This document shows positions 52,401 through 60,485 of a stretch of DNA of 64,000 nucleotides, piece by piece (position 1 is the first letter of the stretch; each line of letters opens with the position of its first letter). The notes under the pieces are model-generated. The model searched no databases, was not told the origin of the DNA, and saw only the letters and a list, made by a program, of their open reading frames with translations. The stretch lies in NCBI RefSeq assembly GCF_900105115.1, contig NZ_FNRV01000001.1, positions 6,203,501 through 6,267,500 of the forward strand, written 5' to 3'. Source of the DNA: Pseudomonas mohnii (GTDB taxonomy: Bacteria; Pseudomonadota; Gammaproteobacteria; Pseudomonadales; Pseudomonadaceae). The position numbers and the translations under genes were made by a program.

Positions 52401-54323
52401 GCCGGTGACGTGTTCGGTAACGGCTTGTTGATGTCCGACAAGCTGCAACTGGTCGCTGCGTTCAACCACCTGCACATCTTCATCGACCCGAATCCGAATC
52501 CGGCCACCAGCTTCGTCGAGCGTCAGCGCCTGTTCGACCTGCCGCGTTCGGCCTGGTCGGATTACGACACCAGCCTCATGTCCGAAGGCGGCGGGATCTT
52601 CTCGCGCAGCGCGAAAAGCATCGCGATTTCCCCGCAGATGCAGGAACGCTTCGACATCAAGGCTGACAAGCTGACCCCGACCGAACTGCTCAATGCCTTG
52701 CTCAAGGCGCCGGTGGACCTGTTGTGGAACGGCGGTATCGGTACGTACGTCAAAGCCAGCAGCGAAAGCCACGCCGATGTCGGCGACAAGGCCAACGATG
52801 CGCTGCGCGTGAACGGCAACGAACTGCGCTGCAAAGTGGTGGGCGAGGGCGGTAACCTGGGCATGACCCAACTGGGTCGTGTGGAATTCGGCCTCAATGG
52901 CGGCGGCTCCAACACCGACTTCATCGACAACGCCGGTGGCGTGGACTGCTCCGACCACGAAGTGAACATCAAGATCCTGCTGAACGAAGTGGTTCAGGCC
53001 GGCGACATGACCGACAAGCAACGTAATCAGTTGCTGGCGAGCATGACCGACGAAGTCGGTGGTCTGGTGCTGGGCAACAACTACAAGCAGACCCAGGCCT
53101 TGTCCCTGGCGGCCCGTCGCGCCTTGCCGCGGATTGCCGAGTACAAGCGCCTGATGAACGATCTGGAAGGTCGCGGCAAACTCGATCGCGCCATCGAGTT
53201 CCTGCCGTCGGAAGACCAGCTCAACGAACGCATCGCGGCAGGCCATGGCCTGACCCGTGCCGAGCTGTCGGTACTGATTTCCTACAGCAAGATCGACCTC
53301 AAGGAGCAGTTGCTGGGCTCCCTGGTGCCGGACGATGACTACCTGACCCGCGACATGGAAACCGCTTTCCCGCCGACCCTGGTGAGCAAGTTCTCCGAAG
53401 CCATGCGCCGTCACCGCCTCAAGCGCGAAATCGTCAGCACCCAGATCGCCAACGATCTGGTCAACCACATGGGCATTACCTTCGTTCAACGACTCAAAGA
53501 GTCGACTGGCATGAGCCCGGCGAACGTGGCGGGCGCTTATGTGATCGTGCGCGATATTTTCCACCTCCCGCACTGGTTCCGTCAGATCGAAGCCCTGGAC
53601 TACCAGGTCTCCGCCGACGTACAACTGGAACTGATGGACGAGCTGATGCGCCTGGGCCGTCGCGCCACGCGCTGGTTCCTGCGCGCCCGACGCAACGAGC
53701 AGAACGCTGCCCGTGACGTCGCACACTTCGGTCCCCACCTGAAGGAGTTGGGTCTCAAGCTGGACGAGTTGCTCAGTGGCGAGATCCGCGAAACCTGGCA
53801 AACCCGTTATCAGGCGTATGTCGAAGCCGGTGTGCCGGAGTTGCTGGCGCGTATGGTGGCTGGTACTTCGCACCTGTACACCCTGCTGCCGATCATCGAG
53901 GCTTCCGACGTGACTGGCCAGGATCCGGCCGAGGTGGCCAAGGCCTACTTCGCCGTGGGCAGTGCGCTGGACATTACCTGGTACCTGCAACAGATCAGCG
54001 CTCTGCCGGTTGAAAACAACTGGCAGGCCCTGGCCCGTGAAGCGTTCCGCGATGACGTCGACTGGCAGCAACGTGCGATCACCATCTCGGTCCTGCAGCA
54101 GGGTGACGGCACCCTGGACGTGGAAACACGTCTGGAGCTGTGGATGCAGCAGAACGAGGGCATGATCGAGCGCTGGCGCGCCATGCTGGTGGAAATCCGT
54201 GCCGCCAGCGGCACTGACTATGCCATGTACGCGGTGGCTAACCGCGAACTGCTGGACCTGGCATTGAGCGGTCAAGCGGCAGTTCCTGCCGCTGCGGTCG
54301 CCGAGCTGGAACCGGCGGTCTGA
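49428..54323 (+). CDS. gdhB: NAD-specific glutamate dehydrogenase, large (180 kDa) type
   Basis: Deaminates L-glutamate to 2-oxoglutarate and ammonium with NAD; 1631 residues, the size of the large bacterial class. N-terminal regulatory half contains [20 protein letters not shown] and [11 protein letters not shown]; the catalytic core near 810-1150 includes [31 protein letters not shown] with the catalytic lysine, and [18 protein letters not shown] for NAD binding. GGAG eight bases upstream fixes the ATG at [13 protein letters not shown]. Strong terminator downstream. Arginine-dependent activation is known in P. aeruginosa but no element is visible here. Confidence 0.96.
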   Translation: [1631 protein letters not shown]

Positions 54324-54341
54324 TCAGGCGTTGAATGAAAA

Positions 54342-54373
54342 AGCCCCGCATCGAAAGATGCGGGGCTTTTTTG
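54342..54373 (+). terminator. Rho-independent terminator of gdhB
   Basis: An 11-base stem (AGCCCCGCATC / GATGCGGGGCT) with a stable GAAA tetraloop is followed by a T run. Upstream A residues allow some activity for the convergent gene. Confidence 0.95.
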
Positions 54374-54412
54374 TTTGAGGGCGGACAACACGTCGGCCCA
54401 GGGATCGATCCC

Positions 54413-54988
54413 TCAGGTGTAGGGGGTAGAGCGTTCGGGTGTAGAGACGTGCCTTTCCAGAATATCCGGCTCGAACGTGGCGATGTCTCCGGATTTATCG
54501 GTGAAACAAGTGCTGTACGCCGGGTCGCGCCAGATTTCCTTTTTGATGATGCCGGCGTTACGCGCTTTCAAGTGAAGGGCCGGTTGGGAGCTCTTCAAAT
54601 CATCCAGAGTGATGATTTGATGATTGCCGTTCAGTAAATTGAAGGAGGTGGTATCACCCCCGGCGGCCGGATAGGCACCCAGCACGCCTTGCTCGCCCTT
54701 GCTGAAATATTTCTGATAGTAGGCTTCGCTCACAATCTGAATGTTGTAGTAGTCGTCATAGCACTTGAAGTGGACGACCATGGTCTTCATTTTTCTACGG
54801 CCTACACGGCGCATTGTTTGGGTGACTGGATCGTAGGCTTCAAATGTCGACACTACATTTGGAGGTATTGGAGAACTGCGTCCGTTGAATTGGAAATGCC
54901 CCGGGCTCAACAACTCGTCAAAAAATGTCATGTTGATTCCAGCGCAAGTGATGCGGGCGATGAAGGATCTTTCCTGGTCTTTAGTCAT
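54413..54988 (-). CDS. Unrecognised protein
   Basis: 191 residues, no signal peptide or membrane segment, not recognised. It is rich in aromatic residues (FKCYDDYYNIQIVSEAYYQK) and alternates strand-like pieces with turns (LLNGNHQIITLDDLKSS, KARNAGIIKKEIWRD), suggesting a beta-rich fold. An AAGGA lies about nine bases before the ATG. The base composition looks lower in GC than the flanking genes, which may point to recent acquisition. It stands alone between gdhB and a lipoprotein gene. Confidence 0.65.
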   Translation of the reverse strand: MTKDQERSFIARITCAGINMTFFDELLSPGHFQFNGRSSPIPPNVVSTFEAYDPVTQTMRRVGRRKMKTMVVHFKCYDDYYNIQIVSEAYYQKYFSKGEQGVLGAYPAAGGDTTSFNLLNGNHQIITLDDLKSSQPALHLKARNAGIIKKEIWRDPAYSTCFTDKSGDIATFEPDILERHVSTPERSTPYT

Positions 54989-55083
54989 GAAGACGTCCTT
55001 GTCTGTAGAAGATGGTGGTAGTTGACGCTGTCGCGCGGAACTGAATATATCGCTATTTAAAAGTCACGGCGTTGATTAAATGT

Positions 55084-55118
55084 GAGCAAACCCTTCCTCT
55101 CCCAGTCGAGGTTTGCTC
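55084..55118 (-). terminator. Weak hairpin after the lipoprotein gene
   Basis: GAGCAAACC and GGTTTGCTC can pair around a 17-base loop just beyond the lipoprotein stop. There is no T run, so this is a tentative transcript end. Confidence 0.35.
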
Positions 55119-55136
55119 GCCATGGTTGTCGCAGCC

Positions 55137-55847
55137 TTAATACAGTATTTGCTCTGTCGTTTTGTCGATCATCGAGACATTACTTGTCGGATTGGACAAT
55201 AAATTACTGAGCGACTGGTCAAACTTTTGCAGCGCTCTTACTTGCACGTTTTGCTGTTCGTTAATATCCGCGACGATTTCTTCACTGCGCTTGTAGTCCG
55301 CCCACACTGGACTCATCGCCTTGGCGTCATGCCCTTGCGCCGTACCGATGTAGCCCAGGTTTTTGTCGTAGAAGTCCACACTGACTTTCGCCTCGATGTC
55401 CGAGCTGCGCGATGTCATCAACTGGCTGCGGCTGTCGACGATGCCGACCACGTCCGGTTTGGCCGCCTTCAGGCTTTGCATGTCCGGGTACACCGTGACC
55501 GAGCCGAACTGGCGTTGCAACGAGGCCTTGACCCAATCCACGGCCAGGTCGGGTTGGGAGGTGGCTACGTAGGCATCGTGAATCGGCTGCACCAGCAGGC
55601 TCTGGCCGAAACCGGTACCGGCATTGGCCTGGTAATCCTGCAGGTAGGCGCGGTTGGCCTGGGTGTTGCGGCTGTAGACGATGCCCAGCGAAACATTGTG
55701 GGCGTTGGGAATGCTCGTGGCATTGCTGCGTCCGACCGGCTGCGTGAATATGCCGTCCAGAGAAGAAACCGCCGAAGGAGCGGTGGGTATGGAGCAGCCG
55801 GCTATTAGGACGGTCATTGTCAAGGTACTGACAAGCGCGAGTTTCAT
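55137..55847 (-). CDS. Lipoprotein, unknown function
   Basis: 236 residues. The N-terminus MKLALVSTLTMTVLIAGCS has a lipobox (IAGC). The mature part contains VSLGIVYSRNTQANRAYLQD, PDLAVDWVKASLQRQFGSVT and DVVGIVDSRSQLMTSRSSDI, which read like a small alpha/beta periplasmic domain; YDKNLGYIGTAQGHDAKAMS follows. GGAG eight bases before the ATG fixes the start. No family recognised. Confidence 0.75.
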   Translation of the reverse strand: MKLALVSTLTMTVLIAGCSIPTAPSAVSSLDGIFTQPVGRSNATSIPNAHNVSLGIVYSRNTQANRAYLQDYQANAGTGFGQSLLVQPIHDAYVATSQPDLAVDWVKASLQRQFGSVTVYPDMQSLKAAKPDVVGIVDSRSQLMTSRSSDIEAKVSVDFYDKNLGYIGTAQGHDAKAMSPVWADYKRSEEIVADINEQQNVQVRALQKFDQSLSNLLSNPTSNVSMIDKTTEQILY

Positions 55848-56023
55848 GGTGTTTCTCCAGTGAAACAACATCAGTCGGAAAGTTAAATGGCCGGTTTTAA
55901 GCGGCCGTCATTCCAGACTAAACCGCTTGACTCCCATGCAGTAGCCAATATCCGTAGTTATCCGCCGGCTAATAGTTTTGTTTGATTTAAAACTTTTCGG
56001 TTAATTGCCGGCAGATATAAAAA
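55848..56023. other. AT-richer non-coding stretch
   Basis: No gene seen. The sequence from about 55940 to 56000 is visibly AT-rich (TAATAGTTTTGTTTGATTTA) compared with the rest of the window and probably carries the lipoprotein promoter at its left side. Confidence 0.4.
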
Positions 56024-56056
56024 AGCCCAAATCAATGATTCGGGCCTTTTTGTTTA
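56020..56056 (-). terminator. Rho-independent terminator of the cupin gene
   Basis: GCCCAAATC and GATTCGGGC form a stem with one mismatch around AAT, with A runs on the left and T runs on the right of the plus strand. It lies just after the cupin stop. Confidence 0.8.
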
Positions 56057-56074
56057 TGGCTGTACGTTCAGTCA

Positions 56075-56494
56075 TCAGTTTTCCAACGGGATCAGCACTT
56101 TCTCGTCCGGTGAGAGCACCATGAACACCAATAGCTTTGCAGGCTTCGTTTTGCTGGCGTTTTTCGACACAAGGTGCTCGGAACCGGCCGGTTCGTACCA
56201 ATACTCACCGGCCTTATAGGTCCGCTCTTTTTCGCCCTTCACCTGAGAAGTGACGGCCCCGGATAACACGTAGGCCATGGCAGTGCCCTCATGTTTGTGT
56301 GCAATGGAGGATTGCCCTGGCTTGTAGTCGACTTCGATCATCATGGCTTTTTTGCCAGGCGCGTTTTGCAGCATTTGATCTTGCAACACCGTGACCTTTT
56401 CCGAAGGACCACCGGCTTCATGGGCGAACGCCGAGGCGGAAACGACCAGGGCCAGGGCAACAAAAGGGGCAGTACAGAAGCGCAAAACGTTCAT
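56075..56494 (-). CDS. Periplasmic cupin-domain protein
   Basis: 139 residues with a signal peptide (FVALALVVSASAFA) followed by a single cupin barrel. Cupin motif 1 is SSIAHKHEGTAMAYVLSGAV, giving two histidines and a glutamate for metal binding, and motif 2 is GEYWYEPAGSEHLVSKN with the third histidine. Catalytic or binding role unknown. Its own terminator follows, so it is probably monocistronic. Confidence 0.87.
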   Translation of the reverse strand: MNVLRFCTAPFVALALVVSASAFAHEAGGPSEKVTVLQDQMLQNAPGKKAMMIEVDYKPGQSSIAHKHEGTAMAYVLSGAVTSQVKGEKERTYKAGEYWYEPAGSEHLVSKNASKTKPAKLLVFMVLSPDEKVLIPLEN

Positions 56495-56605
56495 GGTTCA
56501 TTACCTGTAATGGGTGAGTTGTCCGGAACCAATCTAGTCCGCCACCCATAACAAACAAACAGCCAATATTCGGGAAGTCCAGGGGACCAATGTCAGTGTG
56601 CGGAC

Positions 56606-56682
56606 AAAAAAGATCGCAGCCTCCGGCAGCTTCTACAGAGGTACCCATGCCCTGCAGGAACTGGCGAAAGCTGCGATCTTTA
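56606..56682. repeat. Inverted repeat of the AAAGATCGCAGC type
   Basis: AAAGATCGCAGCCTCCGGCA is mirrored imperfectly by TGGCGAAAGCTGCGATCTTT. This is a second, non-REP palindromic repeat that I recall as common in fluorescent pseudomonads. It separates the cupin and monooxygenase genes. Confidence 0.75.
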
Positions 56683-56691
56683 ATCGCGTTC

Positions 56692-56985
56692 TTAACGAAT
56701 CGGAAAGCTGTTGAAGTCGACGGCGTTGGCCAGTTGGCAATCGATCAGGTCGATAAATCCCTGCACTTGAGGGCTGTTGAAATGCGATTGCATGGCCGCT
56801 TCGGATTGCCAATGGGAGCTGACGGTCCAGCGATTACTGTCGTCGGGGCAACGGTCGACCATATAGGACTCACAGCCCGGTAGATCGCGCAGCGTCTCGA
56901 CAATCTTTTGCAGTTGCTTACCCAGCTCGTCCGAGCGGCCGGAGACGGCTTTCACCTTGAGGGTATTGATCATTTGGTTGGGCAT
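56692..56985 (-). CDS. Antibiotic-biosynthesis-monooxygenase-like (ABM) protein
   Basis: 97 residues, one ferredoxin-like ABM domain: INTLKVKAVSGRSDELGKQL, LPGCESYMVDRCPDD, RWTVSSHWQSEAAMQSHFNS. Members include quinol monooxygenases (YgiN-like) and haem-degrading enzymes; the reaction here is unknown. GGAG eight bases upstream supports this ATG. Confidence 0.85.
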   Translation of the reverse strand: MPNQMINTLKVKAVSGRSDELGKQLQKIVETLRDLPGCESYMVDRCPDDSNRWTVSSHWQSEAAMQSHFNSPQVQGFIDLIDCQLANAVDFNSFPIR

Positions 56986-57108
56986 TGCTCACGCTCCTGA
57001 ATCAGGCCGGACGAATCCTGCTCATTGAGAGATAACGCCTATGCAGGATAGGCCCGCACCCCCGGACCACCAATAGCCAATCGCCGGATAAAGTCGCAGA
57101 CCAATCCG

Positions 57109-58542
57109 TCAGGTGACTTGCTGCAAGATGTCGCGCAGGCGATCCAGAGCGGTGTCGATGTCCAGGGTATCAATGGCGCCAAAGCCGAGGAAAAGCCCGG
57201 CCAGCGGCGCTTGCTGGTAGAAAAAACTGTTGATGGGGTAGAGCCCGACTTCGACTTTTTTCGCCAGTTCGATCACCAGTGGCACATCGATCGGTACTTT
57301 GCACAACACCACCATGTGGAAACCGGCCGTGGTCGGCACCGCTTCCAGCCATGGCGAGAGGTCAGTGGCGATGCGCGCCAGTATCCGTTCCCGTCGACCG
57401 GCGTAGATGCTGTGACAACGGCGAATGTGCTTGAGCAGGCAGCCTTCGGCGATGAACTTGGCCAGCGCCCATTGCGGCAGGGTAGAGGTGTGAAGGTCAG
57501 TCAGTTGCTTGGCGCGTACCACCGCATCGAGAATCGCCGGCGGCAGAATCGCATAACCCAGCCGCAACTCCGGCAGCAAGGTTTTCGAGAAGGTTCCGAC
57601 GTAGGCGACGATTCCGCGCTCATCCATGCTTTGCAGCGAGTCCGTGGGCCGGCCCTCGTAGCGGAATTCGCTGTCGTAGTCGTCCTCGATGATGATTGCG
57701 CCTAGCTCGTGAGCCTTGGCCAGCAACGCCACGCGCCGTTCCTGGCTCATGGGCATGCCCAGCGGGAACTGGTGCGACGGGGTCACATATATCAGCCGGG
57801 TGCCAAGGGGGATCTTGTCCACCTGAATGCCTTCGCCATCCACCGGCACGCCGATCACCGTGGCGCCGTGGGTGCCGAACAACAGGCGCGCGGGCGGGTA
57901 TCCGGGGTCCTCCATGGCGACGATGCTGCCCGGGCGGGTCAGCACCCGGGAAATCAGGTCCAGGGCCTGTTGGGCGCCGTTGCACACCACCACGTCTTCA
58001 TCCTGGCAATTGACCCCGCGAGAAAACGCGATGTGCCGGGCGATGGCATTGCGCAGTGCTGGCAGGCCTTCCGGCAGGCTGTAGAACCCTTTGGACGCGG
58101 AGATCTGCCGCAAGGCATGGGACGTGCAGCGCCGCCAGTCGTCCTGGGGAAACTGGCCCTTGCTGGTGGCGCCACCAATGAAGTCGTAGCGCAGCGAGCC
58201 TTCCAGTGTCGGGTGGCGCAGAAACACCGGCAGGTTGCGCCAGGATTCGATGACCTCGAATCCGGCCAGTTCCGAGTGGCTCTGTTTACGCTCGACTTTC
58301 GAAGCCCGAGCGTTGACGTAGGTGCCTTTGCCGATCACTCCGGTGAGGAAGTTTTCGTAGGTCAGTTGAGCGTAGGTGTCGGAAATGGTCTTGCGCGAAA
58401 TGCCCAGTTGCTCGGCCAGCAGGCGACTGGGTGGCAGCTGCGTCCCTGCCGCCAGGCGCCCGGACTCGATGGCGCTGCGCAGTTGGTTGTACAGCTGACC
58501 TGCCAGGTCCTTGCGGCCATTGATGACAACATGCAGTTCCAT
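57109..58542 (-). CDS. MocR-type regulator (GntR domain plus aminotransferase domain)
   Basis: 477 residues: a GntR winged helix at about 10-80 (LYNQLRSAIESGRLAAGTQL, LGISRKTISDTYAQLTYENF) fused to a fold-type I aminotransferase domain with CNGAQQALDLISRVL, EDDYDSEFRYEGRP and the PLP lysine in GTFSKTLLPELRLGYA. Such proteins sense PLP or amino-compound ligands and normally control a divergent gene; here that is the AhpD-like gene. The longer open frame upstream overlaps that gene's promoter and is not used. Confidence 0.92.
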   Translation of the reverse strand: MELHVVINGRKDLAGQLYNQLRSAIESGRLAAGTQLPPSRLLAEQLGISRKTISDTYAQLTYENFLTGVIGKGTYVNARASKVERKQSHSELAGFEVIESWRNLPVFLRHPTLEGSLRYDFIGGATSKGQFPQDDWRRCTSHALRQISASKGFYSLPEGLPALRNAIARHIAFSRGVNCQDEDVVVCNGAQQALDLISRVLTRPGSIVAMEDPGYPPARLLFGTHGATVIGVPVDGEGIQVDKIPLGTRLIYVTPSHQFPLGMPMSQERRVALLAKAHELGAIIIEDDYDSEFRYEGRPTDSLQSMDERGIVAYVGTFSKTLLPELRLGYAILPPAILDAVVRAKQLTDLHTSTLPQWALAKFIAEGCLLKHIRRCHSIYAGRRERILARIATDLSPWLEAVPTTAGFHMVVLCKVPIDVPLVIELAKKVEVGLYPINSFFYQQAPLAGLFLGFGAIDTLDIDTALDRLRDILQQVT

Positions 58543-58638
58543 ACCGGCGAAGCTCCGGGGCAATTGAGGCGCGTGTGCGTCGCGCAAGATTACCCCCATC
58601 CGGCGGTTATGCAGAAGTTGCGTGGCGCAAAAACCGTC

Positions 58639-58688
58639 AATTGGTCTGGAGGCGGGTGGTCCACGGATTTTTCGCCAAATTGGACCTG
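58639..58688. promoter_or_regulatory. Candidate MocR operator repeats
   Basis: AATTGGTCTGG (58639) and AATTGGACCTG (58678) form a direct repeat 39 bases apart, with a related TGGTCC at 58657 between them. They lie 60-110 bases before the AhpD-like start. MocR regulators commonly bind spaced direct repeats, so these are good candidates. No footprint data. Confidence 0.4.
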
Positions 58689-58747
58689 TAACGCCCGGGT
58701 AACAACGGATACCGTGAATTACACATTCTCGCCGCACGAGGCCTGTC

Positions 58748-59188
58748 ATGAACCCCCGCCTGGATTACTACAGCGCGTCACCCAAGGCGATGAAAGCCAT
58801 GATCGCGATGGAGGCCTTGACCAGCAGCTTGGGCATCGAGCCGGCGCTGCTGCACCTGGTCAAGATCCGCGCTTCACAGCTCAATGGCTGTGCGTTCTGC
58901 ACCGACATGCATTCGGTGGATGCCCGGCGCCTGGGCGAGACCGACCGGCGCCTTTACTCGATTGTGGTCTGGCGCGACAGCAACTTCTTCAACCCGCGCG
59001 AGCGCGCGGCCCTGACCTGGACCGAGGCCGTGACCCTGCTTGCCGAAAGCCACGTGCCGGACGACGTCTACGAGCAGGCGCGGACGCAATTCAGCGAAGC
59101 TGAACTGGTCGACCTGACCCTCGCCGTCACGACCATCAATAGCTGGAATCGTCTGGCAGTGAGTTTCCGGCAAAGCCCCAGTGCCTGA
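58748..59188 (+). CDS. Carboxymuconolactone-decarboxylase-family (AhpD-like) protein
   Basis: 146 residues, all-helical peroxidase-like fold. The active-site motif is NGCAFCTDMH (Cys48, Cys51, His55), as in alkylhydroperoxidase AhpD. It probably reduces peroxides or acts as a thiol-based antioxidant. It is divergent from the MocR regulator, the usual pairing for a MocR target. Confidence 0.9.
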   Translation: MNPRLDYYSASPKAMKAMIAMEALTSSLGIEPALLHLVKIRASQLNGCAFCTDMHSVDARRLGETDRRLYSIVVWRDSNFFNPRERAALTWTEAVTLLAESHVPDDVYEQARTQFSEAELVDLTLAVTTINSWNRLAVSFRQSPSA

Positions 59189-59334
59189 TCCAACGCTGTT
59201 CAGTTAACGAAATGGCAGGCGCAAGCACGCTCCTGCCGCGGTCCGCGCATTCCAGTACCTGATCGGGTTGTCATACGGCGTTCATGAAAGGTGCGCAGGA
59301 TGGATCGCACGGATAGAAGGACAGGGAGTCATCA

Positions 59335-60315
59335 ATGCCAATCATGGGAACCGGCAGCCGTCGGCGCATTGCCGAGTATGGCGCGCCCCTCGATAAAAGC
59401 GTTTCCTGGCGAACACTGGCGGCGGATGTCGATCCGGTGCTGGCCCAGTGTTTCAGCGTCACCGCGCGTTCTGGCTGTTTCATGCAGGCAGCGCGCAGCC
59501 TCAATATCAAGGCGACCCGGTTACGCAAGCAATTGGCGGAACTGGAAACACAGCTGCAGTGCTCATTATTCAGCCCCTCGGACAATGGAGTCGTCCTCAG
59601 TCGTGACGGGCTTCAACTGCATTCACAATTGATCGCACTGGCCCACGAGCGCGACTTGCCGGTGATCGAACAGCCTCTGGTGCGCCTGGCCGTCGCCGAA
59701 TCGATCCTGCATGACATTCTCGGGCGCGACCTGGTGGCCTTGCTGCGGCGCAATGCCAGCGTGCGCCTGGACATCATCAGCCTCGACAGCGAGCTGTCCC
59801 TGCGAGCCGTCAGTGCCGATGTGGTGTTGTGGTTGTCTGGCGCCGATTCAGCGCTACCCGGGCCGAGTTTTGCCATCAGCGAACCTCGGTGCCTGGCACG
59901 TCTCGACTACCTGCCGCACATCGCCAAACGTTACTCCAGGGTCGCTTCGCGCCCGGACAGCCTTGATGACCTGGCCGATTTCCTGCTCGTGCAATGGCAG
60001 CATGATCGGCAGATCGACAGCTTTCGAGCCTGGAACACCCTGGTGGACCAGCGCCTGGCCGGGGTGGTGCAGTTGCATTCCTATGAACTGATGCTGGAAA
60101 TGATCCGTTGCAGCGCCTGCATCGGCCTGTTGCCCGGCTACATGAGCCGTTTCGACCGCAGTTTGATCGGCTTGCCAGAGCTGTTCGACCTGCCGATGCA
60201 GCGTCAGGTCTGGTTGGCGGTGAATCGCCACTCCGAGGCGGATGCGCAGGTGCGGATGATCGTCGAGTTGATCAACGGCACCTTCAACGAGCGCCGGGAG
60301 TGGTTCGAACGTTGA
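59335..60315 (+). CDS. LysR-family transcriptional regulator
   Basis: 326 residues. The helix-turn-helix is shifted to about 32-90 (LAQCFSVTARSGCFMQAARS, LRKQLAELETQLQCSLFS), preceded by a 30-residue extension. The effector domain contains VRLAVAESILHDILGRDLVA and ACIGLLPGYMSRFDRSL. GGGAG about seven bases before the ATG supports the long N-terminus. No target can be assigned from context. Confidence 0.82.
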   Translation: MPIMGTGSRRRIAEYGAPLDKSVSWRTLAADVDPVLAQCFSVTARSGCFMQAARSLNIKATRLRKQLAELETQLQCSLFSPSDNGVVLSRDGLQLHSQLIALAHERDLPVIEQPLVRLAVAESILHDILGRDLVALLRRNASVRLDIISLDSELSLRAVSADVVLWLSGADSALPGPSFAISEPRCLARLDYLPHIAKRYSRVASRPDSLDDLADFLLVQWQHDRQIDSFRAWNTLVDQRLAGVVQLHSYELMLEMIRCSACIGLLPGYMSRFDRSLIGLPELFDLPMQRQVWLAVNRHSEADAQVRMIVELINGTFNERREWFER

Positions 60316-60327
60316 GCCCAATCAAAA

Positions 60328-60420
60328 TGTGGGAGCGAGCCTCCTCGGAATGGCGGTGTATCAGGTTCCATTGATGTGCCTGCAGGACCTCTTCGCGAGC
60401 AGGCTCGATTCCACAGGGGG
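60328..60420. repeat. Degenerate REP doublet
   Basis: TGTGGGAGCGAGCCTCCTCG is mirrored by GCGAGCAGGCTCGATTCCAC; both arms carry point changes from the standard unit. It lies between the LysR and GNAT genes. Confidence 0.75.
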
Positions 60421-60485
60421 ATCGCCAGCCGGGAAGTTTGCGATATAGAGTGAGCAGCCATGTCTGTATCAAGGATGAGTCACCC

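Noticed and set aside
49398..54275. A 1625-codon open frame on the strand opposite gdhB
   Set aside because: It is the antisense mirror of a high-GC gene with strong third-position bias; its translation shows no motifs and is rich in His, Val and Gln as expected from reversed codons.
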